DNA of 64,000 nt. It comes from an uncultured SAR86 cluster bacterium (lineage in GTDB: Bacteria > Pseudomonadota > Gammaproteobacteria > Magnimaribacterales > Magnimaribacteraceae). The DNA is taken from positions 16,817 to 80,816 of the forward strand of contig CACJMO010000003.1 in assembly GCA_902594545.1 (NCBI GenBank), given 5' to 3'. Made by a program: the position numbers and the translations under genes. Under the pieces are notes generated by a model. The model worked only from the letters and a program-made list of their open reading frames with translations. It was not told where the DNA came from and searched no databases. Shown piece after piece: positions 37,512-45,716 of this stretch (positions are counted from its first letter, which is position 1; the number at the start of each line of letters is the position of its first letter).

Positions 37512-38501
37512 ATGAATACTTATCCACTTATAGCAATAGGAGTAACATCACTCAATTCTAAAAAACAACAACTAGATGTTAGATATCTATTGATAGTCAA
37601 CAAAGATAGTCAAATCTTAAATCCTCTTAATTTAGATCATCCTGGATATCATGAATTGCAAACTCTAATTGAGAATGAAAAAGATATTGAAGGTTACAAA
37701 AATGTCCTAAAAAGCTCATTGGACCTAAAGGAGAATCAGGAAGTAATTCTCCACCAAATGAAAGAAGACAGATCTATATCGTGTATCAATGACGCTTATT
37801 TGAAGCTCTTTCTTCTCTCATTGAGGCATTGCAAACCAAATGAACAAAATTTAGAAGGAATTTTTGATGCCTTACCAAATGTTGCGTGGACTAATTTAGG
37901 ACCTGTAGATCCCACAGAAATAGAGAGTTTTAGAGCTAAAAAGGTAAACGTAACGGTGAGATCGGTAGACAAGTTTCCTTGCATGTTGGACTACGTTGTT
38001 CCATCAGGAGTAAGAATTGCTGACGGATCTCGAGTAAGACTAGGAGCATATTTATCAGAGGGAACAACAATTATGCATGAGGGATTTGTAAACTTTAATG
38101 CTGGAACGTTGGGCCCTACTATGATTGAAGGCCGAATCTCGGCAGGAGTGATTGTGGGAAAAAACTCAGACTTGGGAGGTGGTTGCTCCACTATGGGAAC
38201 TTTATCTGGAGGGAATGATGTAAAAATTTCTGTAGGTGAAGATTGCTTGTTAGGTGCCAACTCTGGTTTAGGAATTCCTATTGGCGATCGATGTATCGTT
38301 GAGGCAGGTTTGTATCTCACAGCTGGAACAAAAGTTGAAATGGTAAACTCTGATGGAAAAGTTTTTGATGCAGTAAAAGCTTCCGAGCTCTCCGGAAAAC
38401 ACGATCTACTGTTTATTAGAAATTCTCTCTCTGGTGCGGTGCAATGCATACCAAATACAAAAAATGTTAAATTGAATGAGACCCTCCATAAGAATGTTTA
38501 A
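37512..38501 (+). CDS. dapD: 2,3,4,5-tetrahydropyridine-2,6-dicarboxylate N-succinyltransferase
   Basis: Adds succinate from succinyl-CoA to tetrahydrodipicolinate in the DAP/lysine pathway. The 329-residue protein is the longer form found in Pseudomonas relatives rather than the 274-residue enteric form. The N-terminal 150 residues are the alpha/beta part. The C-terminal half is a left-handed beta-helix of hexapeptide repeats (GVRIADGSRVRLGAYLSEGT, then GRISAGVIVGKNSDLGGG). It lies between dapC and dapE with a 6-base gap to dapE. Confidence 0.95.
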   Translation: MNTYPLIAIGVTSLNSKKQQLDVRYLLIVNKDSQILNPLNLDHPGYHELQTLIENEKDIEGYKNVLKSSLDLKENQEVILHQMKEDRSISCINDAYLKLFLLSLRHCKPNEQNLEGIFDALPNVAWTNLGPVDPTEIESFRAKKVNVTVRSVDKFPCMLDYVVPSGVRIADGSRVRLGAYLSEGTTIMHEGFVNFNAGTLGPTMIEGRISAGVIVGKNSDLGGGCSTMGTLSGGNDVKISVGEDCLLGANSGLGIPIGDRCIVEAGLYLTAGTKVEMVNSDGKVFDAVKASELSGKHDLLFIRNSLSGAVQCIPNTKNVKLNETLHKNV

Positions 38502-38507
38502 TCAAAA

Positions 38508-39632
38508 ATGAGTGAAACACTAAATCTTACAAAAGAACTCATTGCGAAGGAATCTGTTACTCCAAATGATGCAGGTTGTCAGGAACTTGTAGCAGAGAGA
38601 CTTAAGAAACAAGGGTTTAAAATTAAAAATCTCAAATTTGGAGAGGTAGACAATTTATGGGCAACTTTAGGTGATAGTGGACCCCTCTTTACTTTTCTTG
38701 GGCATACAGATGTTGTACCGGCTGGTCCCTTAGAAGACTGGGATAGCAATCCATTTATCCCAACTGAAAGTGGTAATCTACTTGTAGGTAGAGGTGCGGC
38801 TGATATGAAAGGAAGTGTTGCTGCATTTGTAACTTCCATTGAAGCTTTTCTTGAAAAAAAATCAAAATTTGATGGAAGAATTGCAGTTCTACTAACTAGC
38901 GATGAAGAAGGTCCTGCAATAGACGGAGTTAGAAGAGTAATGGACTATCTTGAAGAAAAAGGAGAAAAAATTAAATGGTGTCTTGTTGGTGAGCCAACCT
39001 CAAACTCTTCGCTTGGTGATGTTTATAAAATTGGAAGAAGAGGTTCTGTTTCGGCAAAAATAAAGGTTATAGGATCGCAAGGTCACGTAGCCTATCCCGA
39101 CAAAGCAGTGAATCCAATTCATGTTTTCTCACTAGCCTTAAGTAAATTAACTGGAATGAGCTGGAAAGATTCAACTGGTAATTTTCAAGATAGCGTGCTT
39201 CAAATCTCTAATTTAAATTCAGGTACAGGAGCAACAAACGTTATACCAGGGAGTCTTACTTTGGACCTGAATGTTCGCCATTCTCCGACCACCTCAGCTG
39301 AAAGAATAATGTCTGATGTAGAAAAGGTATTAACCGATCATTCGATAAAATATGAAGTTGAATGGGAGATAGGTGGCAAGCCATTTCTTACTGAAGAAAC
39401 ACAACTGATTAACGCAGTAAGAGATTCAATTGAAGAGATAACTGGCATCATGCCAATCAGCTCAACAGATGGCGGGACATCAGATGGAAGATTTGTAGCT
39501 CCGACTGGAGCTCAAGTTGTTGAATTAGGTCCAGGCAATGCCTCTATCCACAAAATAAATGAATGTGTGGTGATGGAGCACTTAGAGCAATTGAGTAAAG
39601 TATATACCTCTATCCTAATGAAGCTCCTTTGA
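38508..39632 (+). CDS. dapE: Succinyl-diaminopimelate desuccinylase
   Basis: A di-zinc M20-family hydrolase that removes succinate to give LL-DAP. The 374 residues include FLGHTDVVPAGPLEDW (metal His and catalytic Asp, about residues 63-78), GRGAADMKGSVAAFV (bridging Asp), LTSDEEGPAIDG (catalytic and metal Glu), a dimerisation domain with GRRGSVSAKIKVIGSQGHVA, and the final metal His in GPGNASIHKINE. The length matches the family. It ends 2 bases before the convergent POT transporter stop. Confidence 0.97.
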   Translation: MSETLNLTKELIAKESVTPNDAGCQELVAERLKKQGFKIKNLKFGEVDNLWATLGDSGPLFTFLGHTDVVPAGPLEDWDSNPFIPTESGNLLVGRGAADMKGSVAAFVTSIEAFLEKKSKFDGRIAVLLTSDEEGPAIDGVRRVMDYLEEKGEKIKWCLVGEPTSNSSLGDVYKIGRRGSVSAKIKVIGSQGHVAYPDKAVNPIHVFSLALSKLTGMSWKDSTGNFQDSVLQISNLNSGTGATNVIPGSLTLDLNVRHSPTTSAERIMSDVEKVLTDHSIKYEVEWEIGGKPFLTEETQLINAVRDSIEEITGIMPISSTDGGTSDGRFVAPTGAQVVELGPGNASIHKINECVVMEHLEQLSKVYTSILMKLL

Positions 39633-39634
39633 AC

Positions 39635-41122
39635 CTATTTCTCATTATCTAATGGAGTTGCTTTGACAAATTTATTTGCTACCAGAAGTAAAATACCCAC
39701 AACCACAAGAGCGATTATTATCTGATTAAATAAACCTGGCATAGAAGGCAATCCTGATTCCAAAGATTTACTTGCTAGCAAACCTGCAAGGCCAGCTGCC
39801 AAAGAGCTTGATAAGAACCAAATACCCATCATTTGACCTCTATATCTAGAGGGGGAATATTTTGCAGTTGCAGAAAGTCCAACGGGGCTTAAACACAACT
39901 CTCCTAAGGTGTGAAATAAATAAGTAATTAATAAAAATCTTACACCAGCCTTTTCATTTTCTAATGCCGCTTCCACTCCAAAAATTATTACAAAAAACCC
40001 AATAGCCATCAAAAAGCATCCTAAAGCAAATTTTTGTGGAGTATCCGGATCTAAATTTCGCTTCCCAAGATAAATCCAAAAGGAAGCAAAAAAAGGAGCA
40101 AAGATGACTACCATAAGCGGGTTGGCTACTTGAAGAAAAGTTGCAGGCATTTCCCAACCAAAAATGAAGAGGTCCGTATAGTCTTTAGCAAATAAATTTA
40201 AAGAAGAACCACCTTGATCAAAACCTGCCCAAAACAGCACAGATCCAAAGAATAATAGGAGCAACATCTTTATGTTATTTTTTTCTGTTTGATTAAGTCC
40301 TGCGAAGAAAAATAAGTAAACGAAATAAGCGAGTGCAACTATAAAGATAAGATTGACTAAGAGTTGATTGAGTAGAGCTGGTTCGATTGTCCAGAACCCA
40401 AAAAAGCCTGTTATTACTATCAAACCAAGAACAGCTGATGTCCATTTAAAAATTGTTAGGTACCTTGTTTGATCTTCATTTTCTGATAATTTTGATTCTT
40501 TTCCAGCATTACCCAGATCCTTTCTGGTGAATATGTATTGTAAAACTCCAAAAGTCATACCCACTCCAGCCGCGCCAAATCCCCAGTGCCAACCTACCTT
40601 TTCCCCTAAATAACCGCAGACAAGGAAACCCAACATACTTCCAATGTTTATAGACATATAAAAAATTGTATATCCGGAATCAATCCTGAGGTCTCCGGGT
40701 TTATACAACTCTCCAACTATTGTAGAAATATTTGGCTTTAATAGACCAGTGCCAATAGATACCAATACTAAGCCTAAAAAGAAAGTCTTATCATAGGGGA
40801 TAGCAAGGACATAGTGACCTAAGGTAATAATGATTGCGCCATAAAGGACAGTTCTTTGGGCGCCAAAGAGCTTGTCTGCTACCCAACCACCTGGAACACA
40901 AAGAAAGTAAACCGAAGCTCCATAGATGCCATATATTGCCATTGCTTCAGGAGCGCTCATATTCATGCCCCCGTCAACTATTTCTCTAGTCATAAATAGA
41001 ACTAGCAGGCCCCTCATTCCATAGTAGGACATTCTTTCCCACATTTCAGTAAGAAACAGAGTAACAAGACCTTTTGGATGACCTACAAAATATGTATCCG
41101 TTGACTTAGTAATTTCATTCAT
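39635..41122 (-). CDS. POT/PTR2-family proton-dependent peptide transporter
   Basis: A 495-residue inner-membrane transporter with about 14 predicted helices. It carries both PTR2 signatures. The N-terminal one is WERMSYYGMRGLLVLFM (ExxER-like proton site region). The second is FYMSINIGSMLGFLVCGYLGE near residue 155. Members import di- and tripeptides with protons (DtpA/DtpB group). It is transcribed opposite to dapE and to the RDD gene with a 57-base gap upstream. Peptide uptake alongside the leucyl aminopeptidase PepA farther on is suggestive but not specific. Confidence 0.93.
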   Translation of the reverse strand: MNEITKSTDTYFVGHPKGLVTLFLTEMWERMSYYGMRGLLVLFMTREIVDGGMNMSAPEAMAIYGIYGASVYFLCVPGGWVADKLFGAQRTVLYGAIIITLGHYVLAIPYDKTFFLGLVLVSIGTGLLKPNISTIVGELYKPGDLRIDSGYTIFYMSINIGSMLGFLVCGYLGEKVGWHWGFGAAGVGMTFGVLQYIFTRKDLGNAGKESKLSENEDQTRYLTIFKWTSAVLGLIVITGFFGFWTIEPALLNQLLVNLIFIVALAYFVYLFFFAGLNQTEKNNIKMLLLLFFGSVLFWAGFDQGGSSLNLFAKDYTDLFIFGWEMPATFLQVANPLMVVIFAPFFASFWIYLGKRNLDPDTPQKFALGCFLMAIGFFVIIFGVEAALENEKAGVRFLLITYLFHTLGELCLSPVGLSATAKYSPSRYRGQMMGIWFLSSSLAAGLAGLLASKSLESGLPSMPGLFNQIIIALVVVGILLLVANKFVKATPLDNEK

Positions 41123-41179
41123 ATTAACTTCCTAATGTTCGTATAGAATAATCAAAAAAAATATCATATCCAGAAAATT

Positions 41180-41590
41180 ATGGAAAATGCAGGTTTCTTT
41201 AGAAGAATTTTTTCTCTTATCTATGATTCATTTGCTGTTCTTGGGATTATTTTATCTTTTACTTTACTGTTGGTCTTAGTAAATGGAGAGGCACCAAAAA
41301 GCGGAGGTTTTGTTGATTTTTTGCAACTTTGTATCACCTTACTATCTGGTCCAGTTTTTTATTCATACTTTTGGATAGCAAATAAAGGTCAAACTTTAGG
41401 TATGCAAGCTTGGAAAATTAAGCTTATTTCAGAAGAGAATCTTACAGTTAGAGTTTGTATTCTAAGGTGCGCCTTTTCTACGTTCTCATTTTTGTTTTTT
41501 GGAATAGGTTACTTTCTTATCTTTCTTAGAAAAGATAATAAATCTTTAGCAGATTTAGCTACCAAGACCAGAATTGTCAGGGTTAGCTAG
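41180..41590 (+). CDS. RDD-family membrane protein
   Basis: A 136-residue protein with three hydrophobic helices (about 15-37, 48-67 and 92-115). Family marks are FFRRIFSLIYDSFAVLGI at the N-terminus (Arg and Asp of the first helix) and NKGQTLGMQAWKIKLIS in the loop. The C-terminal SLADLATKTRIV is also typical, although the last Asp of the RDD name is not obvious. Some family members have been linked to ion or proton transport, and most have no known role. The position next to lptG is common in gammaproteobacteria. It overlaps lptG convergently by 8 bases. Confidence 0.85.
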   Translation: MENAGFFRRIFSLIYDSFAVLGIILSFTLLLVLVNGEAPKSGGFVDFLQLCITLLSGPVFYSYFWIANKGQTLGMQAWKIKLISEENLTVRVCILRCAFSTFSFLFFGIGYFLIFLRKDNKSLADLATKTRIVRVS

Positions 41591-42641
41591 ACTTGAGCTT
41601 CCAAAAATAGACTGTTACAAAAATTGTAAAAACTAAAGGTATGACAACAGCATTAAAAGGATTTAAAAGAGAAACTGCTGCCATGCTCTCAAATAAGTTT
41701 CGGAGAATATTGAGACTGAAGGCAAACAGGATACCGAAGAGAATTCTTTTCCCAAGGCTATCATCCCTAATATTTCCAAAAACAAAAGAAGCTGCTAGAA
41801 GAATCAAGAGAACAGTTGAAAAAGGATGAAATATTTTTCTCCAGAATTCTAAAAGGAGATTATTAGCTCGATATTCAGAAATTTCTTCTTTTAATGCACC
41901 TCTAAGTTCATTTAAGGAGAAATACCTCGGCGAAAGGACTCTCTTCATATCGCTTGGACTGGGTCCTTCAAGCCAGATTTCAGAGTTCTTGTAAGAAATC
42001 TGTTTCTTTCCAAGATCATTGATCATCAGTTCGTGCATAATCCACTGGTCATCATTGAACTCAGCAAATTTTGAACTAATAATTCTTTTAATTTGTTGTT
42101 GATTAGAGGTTTCATATATTGTTATCTCATCTACACGGTTTCTCTCAGGTGATGACCTAAAATAATTAAACGCTGAGGGTGAAGCGAACCAGTAACCTTC
42201 ATCTAAAGCTATTTTATTCTGCTTAATTAGTCTTGATTCTTCGTTACTTTGAGAGATCTTGGGCAATGCGGCTTCTTGAAAGATAAGTCCAACTAAAATG
42301 ATCAGAAACACAGGCCTTAATGCAGCAAACACTATATTCAAGTTTGATTTTCCTAAGGTCCTTGATGCTATCAACTCTCCCTCTTCTTTCATGTTGCCAA
42401 GTCCAAGCAGAACACCCAAAAGACATATATAAGAGAGATACTCATAAATTGATATAGGAATTGAATAAAGGCTATAAAAGAAAGCATCAGAAAGTAGATA
42501 AGAATTTGTAATATCAGGAATTTCAGCTAAAAAAGTAAATAGAAAATCTAATACTGAAATTGCAACCGTAACAAGAGCTATACCCAGTAGTATTTTTCTA
42601 GAGATATTCCTCTCTACAATGTCGCCTGTCAAATAAATCAC
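41583..42641 (-). CDS. lptG: LPS export ABC transporter permease LptG
   Basis: One of two permeases that, with LptB2, extracts LPS from the inner membrane. The 352-residue YjgP/YjgQ-family protein has about six helices: a cluster in residues 15-130, then a periplasmic beta-jellyroll domain (about 140-265), then three final helices. PISIYEYLSYICLLGVLLGLG is the expected helix 2 region. The order lptF-lptG upstream of an RDD gene and divergent from pepA supports the LptG assignment. It overlaps lptF by one base. Confidence 0.92.
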   Translation of the reverse strand: MIYLTGDIVERNISRKILLGIALVTVAISVLDFLFTFLAEIPDITNSYLLSDAFFYSLYSIPISIYEYLSYICLLGVLLGLGNMKEEGELIASRTLGKSNLNIVFAALRPVFLIILVGLIFQEAALPKISQSNEESRLIKQNKIALDEGYWFASPSAFNYFRSSPERNRVDEITIYETSNQQQIKRIISSKFAEFNDDQWIMHELMINDLGKKQISYKNSEIWLEGPSPSDMKRVLSPRYFSLNELRGALKEEISEYRANNLLLEFWRKIFHPFSTVLLILLAASFVFGNIRDDSLGKRILFGILFAFSLNILRNLFESMAAVSLLNPFNAVVIPLVFTIFVTVYFWKLKSS

Positions 42642-43630
42642 TAGGCCAACCTCTTGCTATTGAAATTGAGAAACAGAGCTGCCAATAAGAAGATTATATG
42701 TATGACGGAGAAAGAGAAGGTATTAGACTCTTCTTCACCTTTAAAACTGAGCAATAGACCAATATAAATAGAAAATAAAAGTAAGGCTGGCAATACTCTT
42801 GAATATCTACCTTTTCTTGGATTAATTTTGCTAATTGGAAGTGCTATAAAAACACTTATGAATATCAACATGACTAAAGAAATAGACCAAATAGATGAGT
42901 TAGTACCCTTCTCAATCTCAGCTGAAGAAATAGCAGCTCTAACCTCTGAATGATTATTCACAATAGTTGAGTTGGTAAATTCAATAACCTCAAGTTTCTC
43001 CAAATCTGATATCGAGTACGCTATACCATTCTTTAATATTAAATCTTGTTTATTGTCTGAAAGTTTTATGGTCTTAGCTTTGATTATCTTTTCTGCATCT
43101 CCATCTTTCTGAAGTGTAAATACTTCTTGCAGACCTTTATCATCCTTGTTTCTCGCAAATACTATAAAACCCCCTACTTTGTGAAATTGTCCTGGTGTGA
43201 TGGTGTTGAAAGAATCTTGAATGGATTCAGATTCAAGAAGGCTTTTTGCTTTTGCATCAAGACCAGGACTTAAGACCATGGAGAAATAAATTAAAATTAT
43301 CGATATTAAAGTTGCAGGTATCAGCAAGAGGTAATAAGTTTTTAGGGCACTGAGACCTGCCTGCTCCATAATTACAAATTCACTATCTGCCCTTAATCTG
43401 CCTATTGTTAGAACTATAGAAAGAAAAAATCCCAAAGGTAAAATTAGCTCAAGGAATTCGGGCAATCTCAAGAGCACAACAGTAAATACAACCTCGGCAT
43501 TAATTTCTCCTCTAGAGGCCTGTTCAAGATATTGAATAGTTCTTGACGAAACTATTAACAAAATAAAGATCAAGCTAATGGATAAAGTATATGAGAAAAT
43601 ACTCTTCAGAAAATAACGATTTAAAATCAT
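42641..43630 (-). CDS. lptF: LPS export ABC transporter permease LptF
   Basis: The partner permease of LptG in the LptB2FG complex. The 329 residues start MILNRYFLKSIFSYTLSISL and include LPEFLELILPLGFFLSIVLTIGRL, a conserved LptF helix segment with an ELDSE-like region. A periplasmic domain with a TPGQFHKVGGFIVFA stretch follows, then C-terminal helices. Somewhat shorter than E. coli LptF (366), mainly in the periplasmic domain. It is divergent from pepA with a 125-base intergenic gap, an AT-rich stretch in which I see only weak promoter matches. Confidence 0.93.
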   Translation of the reverse strand: MILNRYFLKSIFSYTLSISLIFILLIVSSRTIQYLEQASRGEINAEVVFTVVLLRLPEFLELILPLGFFLSIVLTIGRLRADSEFVIMEQAGLSALKTYYLLLIPATLISIILIYFSMVLSPGLDAKAKSLLESESIQDSFNTITPGQFHKVGGFIVFARNKDDKGLQEVFTLQKDGDAEKIIKAKTIKLSDNKQDLILKNGIAYSISDLEKLEVIEFTNSTIVNNHSEVRAAISSAEIEKGTNSSIWSISLVMLIFISVFIALPISKINPRKGRYSRVLPALLLFSIYIGLLLSFKGEEESNTFSFSVIHIIFLLAALFLNFNSKRLA

Positions 43631-43755
43631 AAAACTTTTTCGATGCTCTTATTAACTAATCCTAACCTGAATTAGACTAATATTCTCTACCAAAGTTTAC
43701 TTTAAATTTTTTGTTAAAATAGTCATTACTTTTAATATATCAACTAGGAGATAAA

Positions 43756-45273
43756 ATGAAAAAAAGACTCACACTAACTCTCAATCCTGAGCTCTCAAAG
43801 AATCTTGTCAAAACAAAAACAGATTGTTTGGTCTTAGGTGTTAATGACGGTGGTGCCCTAAATACTTTTGCTTCAGATATAGATAAAGCGACAAAAGGTA
43901 TCATTGGAAAGCTTAGAAAAAGAGGAGAATTCGAGGCTAAAGTTGGTCAAACGGCCTACATTGCAACAAATGATGGGACATCAGCCGAAAGGATTTTCTT
44001 AGTAGGTCTGGGAAAATCTTCTAAGAAACTTTCTGCTGAAGACCTTGATAAAATATCTTCGGCTATAACTTCGGGACTCACTGCAAAGAAATCTTCAAAC
44101 GGAGTTGTTTGCCTTCCAGATAAAAAATTTGAGTCTGAAAATTCTTCTTTAAATGCCCTTCTTCAAAAACTAGGAACTGCACTTGAGAGTTCAACCTATA
44201 CTTATGACGCAAAATTAAACAAAAAAAATAAAAAAGTTAATTACCTCAAAAAGGTATCAGTACTCTTGGAGTCTACTCAAAATATCTCAAAACTTAGGAA
44301 GAGCTTAAAGACAGGTCAATGCATTGGTCAAGGGATGAATGCAGCGAAAGATCTAGCTAATCTACCTGGAAATGTATGCACACCTTCTTACTTGGCCAGC
44401 ACTTCTAGAACAGCTTCAAGAAATTATCAAAACTTGAGTTGCAAGGTTTTTGGTGAAAAAGAAATGAAGAAAATGGGTATGGACTGTTTATTATCTGTAG
44501 GGAATGGAAGCGCTCAAGAATCTAAACTTATTTCTATGAACTATCAAGGTGGAAAAAAAGGACAAAAGCCTTACGCAATAGTTGGTAAAGGAATAACTTT
44601 TGATACAGGAGGAATTAGTCTTAAACCTCCTGCGACTATGGATGAGATGAAATTTGACATGTGCGGGGCTGCCAGTGTGATAGCAACAATGCAAGTTGTC
44701 GCAGAATTAAAATTACCTATAAACCTGATTGGAGTAGTTGCTAGTGCTGAAAATATGCCTGGTAGTAAAGCAACCAAACCTGGTGATGTTGTTAAAACAA
44801 TGTCAGGCAAAACAGTAGAGATATTAAACACTGACGCCGAAGGCCGATTGGTTTTAGCCGATGCTCTGACTTATGTGGAGAGATTTAATCCTGTTTCTGT
44901 GATAGACATTGCTACTTTGACTGGGGCAGTAATTATGGCACTTGGCTACTCAACCTCAGGTTTAATGAGTAATAATGATGAACTCGCAAAAAAATTATTG
45001 GAAGCTGGTGAAAAGGCCTCTGATAGAGCATGGCAGCTACCTCTTTGGGATGTCTATCAAAAAGATCTAGACAGCAACTTTGCGGATATTGCAAATATAG
45101 GAGGTCGAGCTGGAACCATAACAGCAGCTTGCTTTCTGTCAAGATTTGCCGAGAAGTATCCCTGGGCGCATCTAGACGTTGCTGGAACAGCAAGCCTTAA
45201 AGGTGCTGCAAAAGGAGGTTCAGGTAGGCCTGTTCCTCTTCTAAGCCAATATCTTATTGATATAGCTGGATAA
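43756..45273 (+). CDS. pepA: Leucyl aminopeptidase (M17)
   Basis: A hexameric di-metal aminopeptidase. In E. coli PepA also binds DNA in ColE1 cer resolution and in carAB repression. The 505 residues contain the metal site GKGITFDTGGISLKPPATMD and the signature NTDAEGRLVLADAL (about 355-368). Catalytic Lys and Arg are in these motifs. The N-terminal 170 residues form the macro-like domain. An AGGAG ribosome site lies 7 bases before the ATG. It overlaps holC by one base. carAB is also in this window, so PepA control of it would be worth testing. Confidence 0.97.
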   Translation: MKKRLTLTLNPELSKNLVKTKTDCLVLGVNDGGALNTFASDIDKATKGIIGKLRKRGEFEAKVGQTAYIATNDGTSAERIFLVGLGKSSKKLSAEDLDKISSAITSGLTAKKSSNGVVCLPDKKFESENSSLNALLQKLGTALESSTYTYDAKLNKKNKKVNYLKKVSVLLESTQNISKLRKSLKTGQCIGQGMNAAKDLANLPGNVCTPSYLASTSRTASRNYQNLSCKVFGEKEMKKMGMDCLLSVGNGSAQESKLISMNYQGGKKGQKPYAIVGKGITFDTGGISLKPPATMDEMKFDMCGAASVIATMQVVAELKLPINLIGVVASAENMPGSKATKPGDVVKTMSGKTVEILNTDAEGRLVLADALTYVERFNPVSVIDIATLTGAVIMALGYSTSGLMSNNDELAKKLLEAGEKASDRAWQLPLWDVYQKDLDSNFADIANIGGRAGTITAACFLSRFAEKYPWAHLDVAGTASLKGAAKGGSGRPVPLLSQYLIDIAG

Positions 45274-45716
45274 TGACTGAAGCTACTTTTTTAGCTTCAG
45301 GTAATACTATGATTGAAGCCGTGAATTTCACGGCTGAACTTAGTAACAAGATTCTTCTTAATCAAGACGATGTAGCTCAAGCTGAAAGGATAGATATATT
45401 TTGCAATGATATAGGTGATGCTGAGAAGCTAGATGAAGTTCTCTGGGCTAAACCTAAATACTCAATAATTTCGCACAGTCTAGTTGATAAAGGCCAAGAC
45501 GATCTGATAAGAATTGGTTATCCAGGAACAAAATTTAATCTCCTATCAGACTGCCTAATAAATTTATCTCCTGATCTTCCAAAAAATTTGGATACATATA
45601 AATATTATCTCCAATTAGTAATCATGGACGGAGGAGACTTAAGAGCTAGGGCTGCAGATACATGGAGTAAATGTAAAGAACTAGGTCTAAGTACAAAATT
45701 TATAGAAGCGACATGA
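45273..45716 (+). CDS. holC: DNA polymerase III chi subunit
   Basis: Chi links the clamp loader to single-strand-binding protein, in complex with psi (HolD). The 147-residue protein shows the family pattern: a beta-strand opening, LDEVLWAKPKYSIISHSLV near residues 51-69 (compare the DELLW and PH motifs), and the YPGTKFNLLSDCLINLSPDL block near 90-109. The order pepA-holC-valS is standard. It overlaps pepA by one base and valS by four. A candidate holD is also in this window. Confidence 0.9.
   Translation: MTEATFLASGNTMIEAVNFTAELSNKILLNQDDVAQAERIDIFCNDIGDAEKLDEVLWAKPKYSIISHSLVDKGQDDLIRIGYPGTKFNLLSDCLINLSPDLPKNLDTYKYYLQLVIMDGGDLRARAADTWSKCKELGLSTKFIEAT

Noticed and set aside
37991..38449. Long open frame antisense to dapD (152 codons)
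   Set aside because: Its residues are dominated by Pro, Ser and Thr, as expected for the reverse of a repeat-rich gene, with no family motif. It is a shadow of dapD.
43631..43755. Promoter in the lptF-pepA gap
   Set aside because: TAAAAT at 43715 has no -35 at a workable distance in this AT-rich stretch. I could not support a specific site.
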